Positions 1 through 8,815 of a stretch of 30,072 nt of DNA are shown here, in pieces (position 1 is the first letter of the stretch; every line of letters starts with the position of its first letter). Origin of the DNA: G963664225 sp964538065 (lineage in GTDB: Bacteria; Verrucomicrobiota; Verrucomicrobiia; Limisphaerales; UBA1319). The position numbers and the translations under genes are program-made. Below the pieces are notes generated by a model. That model worked only from the letters and a program-made list of their open reading frames with translations, did not search any database and was not told the DNA's origin. The DNA lies in NCBI GenBank assembly GCA_964538065.1, contig CAZIDG010000050.1, positions 1-30,072 on the forward strand, written 5' to 3'.

Positions 1-1310
1 AGCATGCCATCGGCCAGTGCCATCGGAGCCCAGACCATCCCGTCCCGGGCTTCAAGCACGGGACATTGAGAGAGCAGTTTATAGCCTTCTGGAGCGATTT
101 TAATGAGGTGGAGTTGGCCGCTTTTACCATGCATGGCGATGGCCATGCCATCAGCAACCAGAAAAGACCCAAAATCAAACTGAAGGCCGGGCCCTGTTTC
201 CCAAAGGGAGTTACCCTGGAGGTCCAGACAGACGAGGCCCGTCTGGAGTCCGCCGTGGTCCTTTGAACTGATGGCGTAAAGATGATCCTGGTAAAGGATG
301 GGGGAGTGGATGAAGGAGGCCACGGTTTTCTTGTGAAACTCAACACTTGTGTTCCACTGACCGTTCTCGTGGCTGACTTTGAGCATCAAACATCCCATAC
401 CCAAGCCCCCCGTAAGGAAGAGGTGATGATCATCGACACGCAGAGGTTGCGGAATGGGGATCTTGAATGGGCCTGGGGTCTTGCAGGACCAAAGGATGCG
501 GCCTGTGTCAGGAGCGATCGATGAAATGATGGCCGGAGGGGCGTCTGCGGGTGATTTCTCGGGATCGCTGGGTTGCCCTATCACGATGACCTGGTCGATG
601 CCATCCAGCGTTACCAATGCGGGGCTGACGTGGCAGTACCAATTGCGGCCAACGTAGCCAGACTGCCATCGCAACTTGCCAGTGACTTTATCGTAGGCCA
701 CGAGCCCGCATTTCTGCGTTTGAGGTGCGGCCATCACGATATCTTTGTAAAGCAGCGGGGCCTGGGTAAAACCCCACATGGGCACTTGGGCACGGGCCAG
801 TTTATCTTCGCGTGACACGGGTGCTTCCGGACGATCTATTTCAGAATTTTTAAATTCATTGATCATGTTGTGCGACCAGACCGCCTGATGACTCTTGCGA
901 TCGATACAATGAAAATCCCCAAAGGGTCCGATAATATGGACGAACTGAGCATCCACCGTGGGAACGTTACGCGAACCATTGTAGGGCAGCTTGCCGGGAG
1001 CATCGAATGTGGCACTCCACAGTTCCTGGCCGGACTTCAAATCCAGACAACGCAAGACGTCCTTGTCATTGTTCGGTCGGTCGAGAAAAAACACCTCTCC
1101 CTTATGAATGGAGGGGCCACCAAAACCGTCGGCGACATCGATTGTCCACCGTACACGCGGGCCGTGCTCGGGCCAGACGCGCAGAAGGTTGGTTTGAGCG
1201 GACACGCCGCTGCCACCTGGTCCACCCAGCCTTGGCCAGTCATCGGCCGAAGCCGGGTTTGAGAATGCAAAGGCGGCAAATAAACCCAACACCCAATACA
1301 TGACATGCAT
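1..1310 (-). CDS. Secreted PQQ-like beta-propeller (quinoprotein-type) protein, 3' end outside window
   Basis: Reading the minus strand from the ATG at 1310 gives an uninterrupted frame of about 436 codons that runs off the left edge. The first 22 residues form a signal peptide (hydrophobic stretch, ASA cleavage site). The mature start contains DWPRLGGPGGSGVS, a variant of the WPxxRGPxGxG opening of PVC-group quinoprotein-like propellers. Blade-type repeats follow, with motifs such as LDLKSGQELW, YDKVTGKLRWQS and DTGRILWSC, each placing a Trp at the end of a blade strand. Such proteins act in the periplasm or at the cell surface, often next to Gfo/Idh/MocA enzymes in polysaccharide loci; the substrate and any PQQ binding cannot be read here. 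An in-frame ATG at 1301 is an alternative start, and no clear ribosome site separates the two. The gene is divergent from the oxidoreductase at 1515. Confident in the fold, not in the role. Confidence 0.85.
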   Translation of the reverse strand, partial: MHVMYWVLGLFAAFAFSNPASADDWPRLGGPGGSGVSAQTNLLRVWPEHGPRVRWTIDVADGFGGPSIHKGEVFFLDRPNNDKDVLRCLDLKSGQELWSATFDAPGKLPYNGSRNVPTVDAQFVHIIGPFGDFHCIDRKSHQAVWSHNMINEFKNSEIDRPEAPVSREDKLARAQVPMWGFTQAPLLYKDIVMAAPQTQKCGLVAYDKVTGKLRWQSGYVGRNWYCHVSPALVTLDGIDQVIVIGQPSDPEKSPADAPPAIISSIAPDTGRILWSCKTPGPFKIPIPQPLRVDDHHLFLTGGLGMGCLMLKVSHENGQWNTSVEFHKKTVASFIHSPILYQDHLYAISSKDHGGLQTGLVCLDLQGNSLWETGPGLQFDFGSFLVADGMAIAMHGKSGQLHLIKIAPEGYKLLSQCPVLEARDGMVWAPMALADGM

Positions 1311-1504
1311 ATTCAGAACGTGATGACACCACCACCTTACTCAATCCCTGTGTGGCATTTCAAGTCCTCCTCAAACGAGTGGTCCCTGGACGGTCTTTTG
1401 TTCTCAATGAATGCAAAATACACGCTCTGAGCATCTTTCATTGAGCTCAAGGATCCTGTAAAAAGCCGTTCTTTGCCATTTACAGGGGGGGCGGATGTGC
1501 TTAC

Positions 1505-1510
1505 AAAGGA
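1505..1510 (+). promoter_or_regulatory. Shine-Dalgarno-like site deciding the start of the oxidoreductase
   Basis: AAAGGA lies 4 bases before the ATG at 1515. It favours that ATG over the in-frame ATG at 1473, whose extra 14 residues cross a run of seven G and sit before the twin-arginine signal without resembling part of an export signal. Confidence 0.5.
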
Positions 1511-1514
1511 TCAC

Positions 1515-2849
1515 ATGCAATCCACTTTTGGTATCAGTCGGCGATCGTTCTTGAAACAATTGGGGACAGCCGGTTTGGTTGCGCCTTTTATCACACGCGA
1601 CCTTATAGCTGCTCCACCCAACTCAATGCTTCATCATGCCAGTTTCGGGGCCAGTGGCATGGCGGATTCAGACATCAGCGCTCTTGCCACCCATCCCAAA
1701 TTCAAGCTGGTGGCTGTGGCGGAGGTTGATCTCTCCCGGGCGGAGGCGGTGAAACAGAAATTCCCTGGCGTCAAAGTATATCAGGATTGGCGCGAATTGC
1801 TGGAACGTGAAAAGGACATTGTCTCTGTCAACGTCACCACGCCAGATCACATGCATGCCGCGATGGGCATGGCTGCCATGCAGTTGGGCAAAAATCTCTA
1901 TGGTCAGAAGCCTCTGACCCACGATCTTTACGAAACCCGTCGGTTAACCCTTTATGCGCGCGAGAAGAAGCTTGTCACGCAGATGGGTATCCAGATCCAC
2001 TCGCTGGCTGAATATCGCCAGGCAGTGCGCGTGATCCAGGATCTGACCATCGGCAAGATCAAGGAAGTTCACACCTGGAGCAGTAAGAAATGGGGTGGCG
2101 ATACGGATCCCATTCCTGAAAAATCGGATCCCATTCCAGCGGGATTCAACTGGGACCTCTGGCTGGGGGTGTGTGCCGACCGGCCTTACATTGGCAATGG
2201 CTATTACCATCCCGGCAATTGGCGCAAGCGCATTGATTTTGGCACCGGTACCTTCGGCGACATGGGTTGCCATATTTACGATCCGGTCTTCAATGCACTG
2301 GCACTCACAGCCCCCATCTCGGTGCGTTCCGAAGGACCTGTTCCCAACAAATGGAACTGGGCAACCGATTCGGTCATTCATTACGTGTTTCCAGGCACGC
2401 AATACACGGAAGGCAAGACGGTCAATGTCACTTGGTACGACGGCGATGCCCGGCCTCCCAAGGAAATACAAGCCTTGTTGGGCGAGGACAAAATCACCGA
2501 TCAGGGATCGATTTTCGTCGGCACCAAGGGTGTGATGATGCTGCCTCATATTGGTGCGCCGCGCCTGTATCCCGACAAGCAGTTCGAGGATTTCAAAATG
2601 CCCAAGATTGGCAGCAACAACCACTGGCATCAGTTCATTGAGGCGTGTTTGGGTAACGGCGAGACGTCAGCCAACTTCGACTATGCCGGACCTCTGACGG
2701 AAGCAGTGCTGTTGGGGAGTGTGGCCTGCCGGTTCCCCAAGACCACGCTCGAATGGGACGCCGCGAATCTTAAGTTTACCAACGTGCCCGAGGCCAACCA
2801 ATACGTTCGCCGGACCTATCGCAAGGGCTGGGAAGTCAAAGGGCTCTAA
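1515..2849 (+). CDS. Tat-exported Gfo/Idh/MocA family oxidoreductase
   Basis: The 444-residue product begins with a twin-arginine signal (SRRSFLKQLG, RR at about residues 9-10) followed by a hydrophobic stretch, so it is probably exported folded. An N-terminal Rossmann-like half (VAVAEVD, VSVNVTTPDHMHAAMG) is followed by the Gfo/Idh/MocA C-terminal half. The family's EKP signature reads QKP at about 131-133 (LYGQKPLTH), which I recall as frequent in the exported PVC subfamily. The glycine-rich nucleotide loop is also unusual (FGASGMADSD). Members oxidise or isomerise sugars and cyclitols with NAD(P); the substrate here is unknown. The protein ends with the YRKGW motif that is also seen in the second oxidoreductase at 5843, so the two belong to related subfamilies. 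The neighbouring beta-propeller gene fits a periplasmic sugar-processing setting. Family assignment is secure; activity is inferred. Confidence 0.9.
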   Translation: MQSTFGISRRSFLKQLGTAGLVAPFITRDLIAAPPNSMLHHASFGASGMADSDISALATHPKFKLVAVAEVDLSRAEAVKQKFPGVKVYQDWRELLEREKDIVSVNVTTPDHMHAAMGMAAMQLGKNLYGQKPLTHDLYETRRLTLYAREKKLVTQMGIQIHSLAEYRQAVRVIQDLTIGKIKEVHTWSSKKWGGDTDPIPEKSDPIPAGFNWDLWLGVCADRPYIGNGYYHPGNWRKRIDFGTGTFGDMGCHIYDPVFNALALTAPISVRSEGPVPNKWNWATDSVIHYVFPGTQYTEGKTVNVTWYDGDARPPKEIQALLGEDKITDQGSIFVGTKGVMMLPHIGAPRLYPDKQFEDFKMPKIGSNNHWHQFIEACLGNGETSANFDYAGPLTEAVLLGSVACRFPKTTLEWDAANLKFTNVPEANQYVRRTYRKGWEVKGL

Positions 2850-2905
2850 ACACGAGGGAAGCCAGGCACGCTGTGTCGAATCGGGCGTCCCTGAAGTCAA
2901 AATGT

Positions 2906-2937
2906 AAGCCACACCGTATCACGGTGTGGCTTTTTTT
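2906..2937 (+). terminator. Rho-independent terminator of the Tat oxidoreductase gene
   Basis: There is a perfect 12-bp stem (2906-2917 with 2921-2932) with a 3-base loop, and a run of seven T at 2931-2937 that begins within the right arm. It lies 56 bases after the stop codon. The left side has no T-run on the minus strand beyond the stem, so it serves mainly the plus-strand gene. Confidence 0.9.
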
Positions 2938-3027
2938 ACGCATTCATCGGATGTTTTGGATCCTGATAAAAACAGGAGCGCGGGACATGCCCGCGCTCCA
3001 GCAGGACAAACCACCTGTTCCAGTAAG

Positions 3028-3693
3028 CTAACTGACTTCCCGTTTCTGGTAATACACTCCGCCAAATAAAAGGGTGATCCAGAGGGCGGTCACGCTGAAA
3101 TGGGATAACGACTCGGGTACTTGGTTCATCGACACTTTATCGAGAGCGGGACCGTAGGCATCGGTTGCATACCCCGTACTGTTAAGACCCGCAAAACGCA
3201 GGGCGTAGGTGCCCGGCGTGGTGATGTCAAATGTGGCGAAGGCCGAAGTCCACTGCATGTTGTTGTGGGATTGTGAAATGACCTCATAGGAAAACCTTTC
3301 CGTATTCCTGGCCAGGGATACTTCGAGGACTTTCTCCCCCAGACGATCCGGATTGCCCGATAGCATGAAGTCAACACGATAGCTGCCTGCACTCAACACG
3401 ACATCCTGCTCGATGGCTCCGCAGGCCCAATAGCCAATCATGTCCACGGACTGGTCGTTTACACCATCAGGACCACTCCAGTAATGATTGATCAAATCGA
3501 TGGACCCATACACTCGCCAGCCAAAGTTTTGTGGAACAATATAACTGTCGGATGGCGCCGTGATCGTTTGGTAATCACCATTGATGAACGGTGATGAAAA
3601 ATCACCGTTCACAATGGCAACAGGCACAGCGATACTATTCAGGCAGGCAGCCAGGCTTAGCAAAACAACAAGAGATCGAAAAACCGATTTCAT
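3028..3693 (-). CDS. Secreted DUF642/choice-of-anchor-like protein with VPDSG-CTERM-type tail
   Basis: The preferred start is the ATG at 3693, which places a signal peptide (MKSVFRSLVVLLSLAACLNS) at the N terminus; an in-frame ATG at 3738 would add 15 non-signal residues. The body is a beta-sandwich resembling DUF642 or choice-of-anchor C domains: NGDFSSPF, FGWRVYGSIDLI, SVDMIGYWACGAIEQDV and YRVDFMLSGNPD follow the order 'NGDFE..GW..V..VDL.G...G.I.Q......Y.L.F...GN'. The last 30 residues have the sorting-signal layout VPES, then a hydrophobic helix, then a basic end (QKREV). This resembles VPDSG-CTERM, the verrucomicrobial relative of PEP-CTERM, which is thought to be processed by an exosortase/archaeosortase-like enzyme for surface display. 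No exosortase gene is in the window. Likely an extracellular or carbohydrate-binding surface protein. Confidence 0.75.
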   Translation of the reverse strand: MKSVFRSLVVLLSLAACLNSIAVPVAIVNGDFSSPFINGDYQTITAPSDSYIVPQNFGWRVYGSIDLINHYWSGPDGVNDQSVDMIGYWACGAIEQDVVLSAGSYRVDFMLSGNPDRLGEKVLEVSLARNTERFSYEVISQSHNNMQWTSAFATFDITTPGTYALRFAGLNSTGYATDAYGPALDKVSMNQVPESLSHFSVTALWITLLFGGVYYQKREVS

Positions 3694-4057
3694 GCGATAA
3701 AATCCACAGTACCTGGTGTCAAATTTAGCAACAACCATGCCAGACCAGAATGCGCTGGTTTATTATTTGATATGTAATATATTTATCATCAACATGATAT
3801 GTTGTGTGTTGTGTGGGTCTTCTATTGGGGGAACGAATAGGTTGAAAATGGATGTGTGTTAATATATCCGACATTCCGGAGAGGATATTTGGAGTTACTC
3901 TTGAACGTAAATAGCTGTATTTACGATGGATAAATGGCGTCGCGTGGGCGCTTATGATGCTGTAATAATTTCCGACACTGATGGCGAGCCAGGCTCGACG
4001 ATTGGCGTGCCGGTGGAACCCGGGTCGCCGCGGAGGGGAGGGGAGTGGCTGTGTGGT
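3694..4057. other. Intergenic region with an AT-rich stretch and a 20-bp palindrome
   Basis: I see no gene in this 364-bp stretch between two minus-strand genes. The part at 3765-3800 is very AT-rich (TATGTAATATATTTATC) and could hold the promoter of the VPDSG-CTERM gene. A perfect inverted repeat at 3906-3925 (8-bp arms CGTAAATA/TATTTACG around GCTG) looks operator-like and lies about 210 bases upstream of that gene. No U-tract terminator is visible after the phospholipase D gene, which ends at 4058. Confidence 0.4.
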
Positions 4058-5662
4058 CTAAAGAACGTCCTCCAGCGGCATGAGCGAGAGCAGGATTGTC
4101 ATGCCATAGCGCCACCAAGCCGCGTTGGGATCGATTGTGTATTCCTTGAGCACCCCGTGTTCCATTGTGTTGAGGGTTACGATAAGATGGCCCGGATCAT
4201 TCCGAATAATATTGGGGGGCAACGATTTTAGGTAGATACGATAACTGTTGTCGGGGTGTATGGCTTGTTCGAAGGCCATCGAAACCTGCCGCGCCAGTTC
4301 GGGGCTGTCCACAATGAGGCCCATTTCGGTGTTCAGCCGCATGGAACGTTGGGTCACGTTAAGCGATCCCACAAACACAGTGCGCCGATCAAACACGAAA
4401 GCCTTGGCATGGAGGCTTGTCCACACGGATCGCGAACCGGTGCGGTGATGTTTGGGGGGGACGCTCTTGGCGTCAGGTTTGAATTCGTACATTTCAACCC
4501 CGTTCATGACCAGGGCCTTCCGATAACGGATATAGCCCACATGGATGATGGGGCAATCTGTGGAACCCAGTGAATTGGAAAGGATTCTGACGCGCACCCC
4601 TCTCGAACGCAAGGTCTTGACCAAATTCATGGTTTCGTTACCGGCGACAAAATAGGGGGCGATAATATCAAGTGAATTACGGGTGGCATCCAAGGTGGGG
4701 CGCAGTTTGGATCCCATGAGGAGATCAAAACTGTCAGGCCCCTGGCCGGCGATTTTCCGGGGAGGATCGCAAAACAAATCCGCTTTGGCCCATATAAGAG
4801 GTAGCGTGTTGCTCTGGAGCAACTTCGAAAAACCGGCCTCTTTGATGCCTGCTACATACTCAGTGGCTTGGTTGGCTTCCCAATGGCTGTCCAGATCATG
4901 CCGGTTTTCCCAATATTCATCCGCAGTTGTCTTGGAAGAACGCAGGGCGCCAATGGGCACCGCCCACGGGCTGTTCCAATAATCATCGAAACTGGCTGAA
5001 ATTTTCTGCGTGATGGGCCCCACGGCCATCAGGTCAAGATCGTGAAATTCCAAATCCTGACTGGCGTCGAAATATTCATCACCCAAATTGCGTCCACCCA
5101 CGATGGCGACCTGATTATCCACGGCAAAAACCTTGTTGTGCATGCGCCGATTCAGTCGCGAGGGGTGAAGGAGAAAATCCAAAGGGCGGGAGACAATGAC
5201 TAATTGACGGGCGGAGTAGGGGTTAAAGACCCGAACCTGAAAATTGGGATGGGCATCCAGGGCCGCCATCTCCAAATCCCGCCCACCGGTGTGATGATCA
5301 TCCACCAGAAGTCTCACGCGCACTCCCCGGTCTGCTGCCTTGAGCAGACACTGAATCAGGAGCTTTCCAGTCTGGTCACCGTGAACGATATAATACTGAA
5401 CATCAATGGAACGTTGGGCGGATTCAGTCAGGCTGGCACGTGCCAGAAAAGCTTCGTAGCCGGATCGCAGGAGGTAGAAGCCGGACTGTCCGGGATGGTT
5501 CCTGAGGGACTCAGCATACCGGCCACCCAGGACGGTATCAGACGAGGGGGAAGTGGCATGGGTGACGGGTTTGGGATGGTTTTTGCGGATGGTGGTGCAG
5601 CCCGTGGCTAAAAGCACGAGGCACAGCCATAGAATCACCTTGGCATTGGATACGACTGTCAT
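4058..5662 (-). CDS. Phospholipase D family lipoprotein, cardiolipin synthase C-like
   Basis: The 534-residue product (start at 5662) begins with a lipoprotein signal whose lipobox LLATGC puts the lipidated Cys at 22. Starting at the upstream in-frame ATG (5746) would bury that signal behind 28 residues. Two complete HKD motifs are present: HNKVFAVD at about 175-182, followed by GGRN, and HAKAFVFD at about 418-425, followed by VGSLN. They supply the two halves of the PLD active site. The N-terminal 'SIDVQYYIVHGDQTGKLL' block and the C-terminal end 'LLSLMPLEDVL' match the ClsC (YmdC) branch, which makes cardiolipin from phosphatidylglycerol and phosphatidylethanolamine. E. coli ClsC (about 470 residues) is shorter and pairs with YmdB, which is absent here. 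It is probably anchored in an outer or inner membrane leaflet; other phospholipase D activity cannot be excluded. Confidence 0.85.
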   Translation of the reverse strand: MTVVSNAKVILWLCLVLLATGCTTIRKNHPKPVTHATSPSSDTVLGGRYAESLRNHPGQSGFYLLRSGYEAFLARASLTESAQRSIDVQYYIVHGDQTGKLLIQCLLKAADRGVRVRLLVDDHHTGGRDLEMAALDAHPNFQVRVFNPYSARQLVIVSRPLDFLLHPSRLNRRMHNKVFAVDNQVAIVGGRNLGDEYFDASQDLEFHDLDLMAVGPITQKISASFDDYWNSPWAVPIGALRSSKTTADEYWENRHDLDSHWEANQATEYVAGIKEAGFSKLLQSNTLPLIWAKADLFCDPPRKIAGQGPDSFDLLMGSKLRPTLDATRNSLDIIAPYFVAGNETMNLVKTLRSRGVRVRILSNSLGSTDCPIIHVGYIRYRKALVMNGVEMYEFKPDAKSVPPKHHRTGSRSVWTSLHAKAFVFDRRTVFVGSLNVTQRSMRLNTEMGLIVDSPELARQVSMAFEQAIHPDNSYRIYLKSLPPNIIRNDPGHLIVTLNTMEHGVLKEYTIDPNAAWWRYGMTILLSLMPLEDVL

Positions 5663-5842
5663 ACCCTCGTGCCTCTTGTGGGGAGGGAGGAGAACCGCTC
5701 GTTGAAACACAGATTCCAACATAGTTTGCAAACCGAACTCCATCATGACTCGGATTGAAGGAAAGGCGAGTTGAATATGAAAGAGTCCATTTGAGGCGTT
5801 GCGCGATCCAACACAATGCGCTAAAAAGAACTTCTATAAGCC

Positions 5843-7270
5843 ATGAAACATTCGATGAATCGCCGTTCCTTTTTGAAACGTGCTGCCGTGACGGCCGGGG
5901 CCTTTTCTGCCATCTCTTCATTTCCAGCGATAGTGCGTGCCGCCAGTCCCGGTTCCGCCTTGAACGTTGTGCAAATTGGGTGTGGTGGGCGCGGGTTGTT
6001 CCATTTGGATCAGGTTGTGGCGCAACGAAAGCAAAACCTGGTGGCGGTGGTGGATGTGTTCGAGCCTCAATTTGCCAAGGTGAGTGCCTGGATGAAAAAC
6101 AAAGGCCTCAATGGGGACAAGCTCCAGGTCTTTACAGATTATCGGCGGATGTTCGACAAAATCGGCAAGGACATCGATGCCGTGTTTATTGCCACCCCCA
6201 ATCACCAGCATGCGCTGCCGGCGATGATGGCCATGCAATTGGGCAAGGCCGTGTATTGTGAGAAGCCGGTGTGCCACGATATTGGCGAAGCGCGCCTGTT
6301 AAGGAAAATGGCGAAGGAATGCAAGGTTGCCACCCAGATGGGCAATCAGGGCCATTGCATGGATGGATACCGCAAGTTGTGCGAATACATCTGGAGTGGT
6401 GCCATTGGAAATGTGACTGAGACTCATAGCTGGACCAATCGCGCCAACGGCGGCGTGGGTCCTCGTCCGCCTGTGGAACCCGTGCCTGCTGGCATGCATT
6501 GGGAGGAATTCATTGGGCCGGCGCCGTATCGGGATTTCCATGGCGACATTCATCCTCACGAATGGCACGGATGGTACGATTTCGGGAATGGCTCCATTGG
6601 CAACATGGGGTGCCACGTCCTCGATGGTGTGTTCTGGGCGCTCAAAATCGAACATCCCACCAGCATTGAAACGGAGGAGATTCGCGGGGGAAGCGATGAA
6701 CGGTATCCGACGGGAAGCCGCATTCGATGGGATGTGCCTGCCCGTGGCGACATGCCACCTGTCAAGGTGTATTGGTATGAGGGGCTCCGCAAGGACGCAA
6801 AGAGCGAACCCCAGGGCAATCTGCGAATTGCCGTGGGCGATGACCGCAACATGCCCCCCCTCCTGCTTGAACTGCGCGAGAAATATCCGGACGAAGCCCT
6901 GGATAGTGGCGATAGCGGCACACTGTATGTTGGCGACAAGGGTGTCATTTTTACCCGGACCTATGGGGAGGAAATGCGCATTCTGCCCCGTGAGAAAATG
7001 AAGACCACTCCAGTGCCGCCCAAGACACTGCCAAGGCCCAAGGACATTTTCTCGGACTTCATCGAAGCGATCCAGACAGGCAAGACCGAAACTTCGGTTG
7101 ATTTCGGTTACGGCACCCGGTTGACGGAGTTTGCCATCCTCGGAAACCTCGCCCAGCATGCGGGTATGGGGCGAAAGGTGGAATGGGATGGTCCGAACAT
7201 GAAGGTCACCAATATCCCCGAGCTGAATGCCTGGGTGCAACGCGAATACCGCAAAGGCTGGAAGCCTTAG
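5843..7270 (+). CDS. Tat-exported Gfo/Idh/MocA family oxidoreductase
   Basis: The 475-residue product carries a twin-arginine signal (NRRSFLKRAAV, RR at 7-8) with an Ala-rich hydrophobic region ending at VRAAS. The Rossmann motif GCGGRG is at 46-51 and the canonical EKP signature (VYCEKPVCHD) at 140-142, so NAD(P) binding looks intact. The sequence WHGWYDFGNGSIGNMGCHVLDGVFWAL is typical of the exported PVC subfamily. The C terminus ends YRKGWKP, like the paralogue at 1515. An alternative start is the ATG at 5855. Gene and phospholipase D gene are divergent, with 180 bp between 5662 and 5843. It is likely a periplasmic sugar or cyclitol oxidoreductase of unknown substrate. Confidence 0.92.
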   Translation: MKHSMNRRSFLKRAAVTAGAFSAISSFPAIVRAASPGSALNVVQIGCGGRGLFHLDQVVAQRKQNLVAVVDVFEPQFAKVSAWMKNKGLNGDKLQVFTDYRRMFDKIGKDIDAVFIATPNHQHALPAMMAMQLGKAVYCEKPVCHDIGEARLLRKMAKECKVATQMGNQGHCMDGYRKLCEYIWSGAIGNVTETHSWTNRANGGVGPRPPVEPVPAGMHWEEFIGPAPYRDFHGDIHPHEWHGWYDFGNGSIGNMGCHVLDGVFWALKIEHPTSIETEEIRGGSDERYPTGSRIRWDVPARGDMPPVKVYWYEGLRKDAKSEPQGNLRIAVGDDRNMPPLLLELREKYPDEALDSGDSGTLYVGDKGVIFTRTYGEEMRILPREKMKTTPVPPKTLPRPKDIFSDFIEAIQTGKTETSVDFGYGTRLTEFAILGNLAQHAGMGRKVEWDGPNMKVTNIPELNAWVQREYRKGWKP

Positions 7271-7304
7271 GCCAGAAAACTGACTTGCGAGTGGAATTGA
7301 GGGA

Positions 7305-7339
7305 CAGGCGAGTCTCTTGTCAGGCAAGGGGCTCGCCTG
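7305..7339. terminator. Long hairpin between convergent genes, no U-tract
   Basis: A 15-bp stem (7305-7319 with 7325-7339, two G-U pairs) closes a 5-base loop TCAGG. It starts 34 bases after the stop of the plus-strand oxidoreductase and ends 45 bases before the stop of the minus-strand response regulator. There is no T-run on either strand, so it may be a bidirectional RNA 3'-end structure and not a classical intrinsic terminator. Confidence 0.55.
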
Positions 7340-7384
7340 GTTCGATTGAATCGCTCAGCAACATGATTGAAGGGGAGGATGCAC

Positions 7385-8815
7385 CTATTCGTTTTGGGTG
7401 CCATCCCCAAGGTACAATCCCAGTTGCTTCAGTTTCTCCCGCACCCGCAGACGCGACACACCCAGCCAGCGGGCTACTTGCGATTGGTTGCCATTGGCCA
7501 TTCGTATGGCACGTTCGATCAGTATGTTCTCCATGTGTTCGAGCAGTTGCGCATGGACATTCTCCACTTCTCCCTTGCTGGCGCGGGAGAGCAACTGGTC
7601 GATGTAGGCTTCCACACTGCCCAGAGTAACGGCTTCAGAACGGTGTGACCGGGCATAGACCTGCTTAACGTGATCGAGACTCACCGTGTAACCCTGCGCC
7701 TGCAGCAGGGCCTGCCGGACTGTGTTTTCCAATTCACGCACGTTGCCGGGCCATGATTGCTCCTGGAGAAAGGAGATGGCCTCGGCTTGAAAGGAGACGG
7801 TGGAAAAACCCATCTCACGTCCGTGTTTCCCGGCAAAATACTGGACCAGCGCGGGAATATCCTCGATGCGCTGGCGCAAGGGTGGCAGATGGATGGTCAC
7901 CACACTTAAACGATAATACAGGTCCTCCCTGAACGTGTGCTCCCGCATGGCTGCGTCCAGATCGCAATGTGTGGCTGCGATGATCCTGACGTCCACTGGT
8001 ATCAAATCCTTGCCGCCCAATCGCTGGATCGTTCTTTCTTGAAGGACCCGTAAAAGCTTTACCTGCAAGTTCGCGTCCAGATCACCCACCTCATCCAGGA
8101 AAAGAACACCACCCTGTGCCTGTTCAAAACGGCCAATGCGGCGTGTCTGCGCCCCGGTGAATGCGCCCTTTTCGTGTCCGAACAATTCGCTTTCCAACAG
8201 TGTATCGGGTATCGCCGCACAATTGACTGCAATAAAAGGTTTGGAGGAGCGGTCGCTATGCTGATAGATGGCCCTGGCAACGAGTTCCTTGCCTGTCCCG
8301 GTCTCGCCACGAATGAGAACGGTGATGGGCGTGGCGGAAACCCGTCCGATATCCTTATAGACCTCCTGCATGATGCGGCTGTTCCCAATGATTGCAGCAC
8401 CAGAGGTGGTGGTGGTGCCAAGATCGATGGATTCGGACATGAGGCGACTGGCTTGCAGGGCTTGAGCGGTGATTTCAAGCAGATGCTCCACTTCAAAGGG
8501 CTTGAGCACATAATCAAAAGCCCCCCAGCGCGTGGCGTCGATCGCGACTTCGGTGGTCCCATGTGCGGTGATCAGGATGATGGGCAGCTTGGGTTTTGCC
8601 TGATGGAGTTCCTTCACAAGGGTCAAACCGTCACAGCCAGGCAATTTGAGGTCGGTGATGACGACGTCAAAGCTGGCCTCCAAGGCTTGCGTCAGCCCCT
8701 CGTCACCGCGTGCCAGCCAGACCACCTCATACCCCTCGCTGCACATGAGTTTTCTCAATCCGGCCGCAATGCCGGCGTCATCCTCAACAATAAGAATTTT
8801 AGGTGCGTGGTTCAT
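7385..8815 (-). CDS. Sigma54-dependent NtrC-family response regulator
   Basis: The 476-residue product has the full NtrC layout. A receiver domain spans about 5-120 with acidic pocket E11-D12-D13, phospho-acceptor Asp55 (VVITDLKLPG), Thr83 and Lys105. The AAA+ domain spans about 140-375 with Walker A GETGTGKE at 170-177, the sigma54-contacting loop GAFTGA at 217-222 and Walker B LFLDE at about 238-242. A Fis-type helix-turn-helix lies at about 430-466 (NGNQSQVARWLGVSRLRVREKL). All residues needed for phosphorylation, ATP hydrolysis and sigma54 contact are present. The start overlaps the 3' end of the histidine kinase gene by 17 bases, implying co-translation as a cognate pair. It should activate sigma54 promoters, and a candidate lies at 10596-10611. 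Confidence 0.95.
   Translation of the reverse strand: MNHAPKILIVEDDAGIAAGLRKLMCSEGYEVVWLARGDEGLTQALEASFDVVITDLKLPGCDGLTLVKELHQAKPKLPIILITAHGTTEVAIDATRWGAFDYVLKPFEVEHLLEITAQALQASRLMSESIDLGTTTTSGAAIIGNSRIMQEVYKDIGRVSATPITVLIRGETGTGKELVARAIYQHSDRSSKPFIAVNCAAIPDTLLESELFGHEKGAFTGAQTRRIGRFEQAQGGVLFLDEVGDLDANLQVKLLRVLQERTIQRLGGKDLIPVDVRIIAATHCDLDAAMREHTFREDLYYRLSVVTIHLPPLRQRIEDIPALVQYFAGKHGREMGFSTVSFQAEAISFLQEQSWPGNVRELENTVRQALLQAQGYTVSLDHVKQVYARSHRSEAVTLGSVEAYIDQLLSRASKGEVENVHAQLLEHMENILIERAIRMANGNQSQVARWLGVSRLRVREKLKQLGLYLGDGTQNE

Noticed and set aside
870..1262. Plus-strand frames across 66-1303
   Set aside because: The minus strand encodes a continuous PQQ-like propeller with a signal peptide and blade motifs across the whole stretch, so the plus-strand frames are shadows.
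3700..3718. TTGACA-17-TATCGC promoter just before the ATG at 3693
   Set aside because: The -10 box touches the start codon, which would put the transcript start inside the coding region of a gene that needs its signal peptide.
6299..7327. A 342-codon minus-strand frame opposite the second oxidoreductase
   Set aside because: Antisense shadow; no signal, domain or ribosome site.
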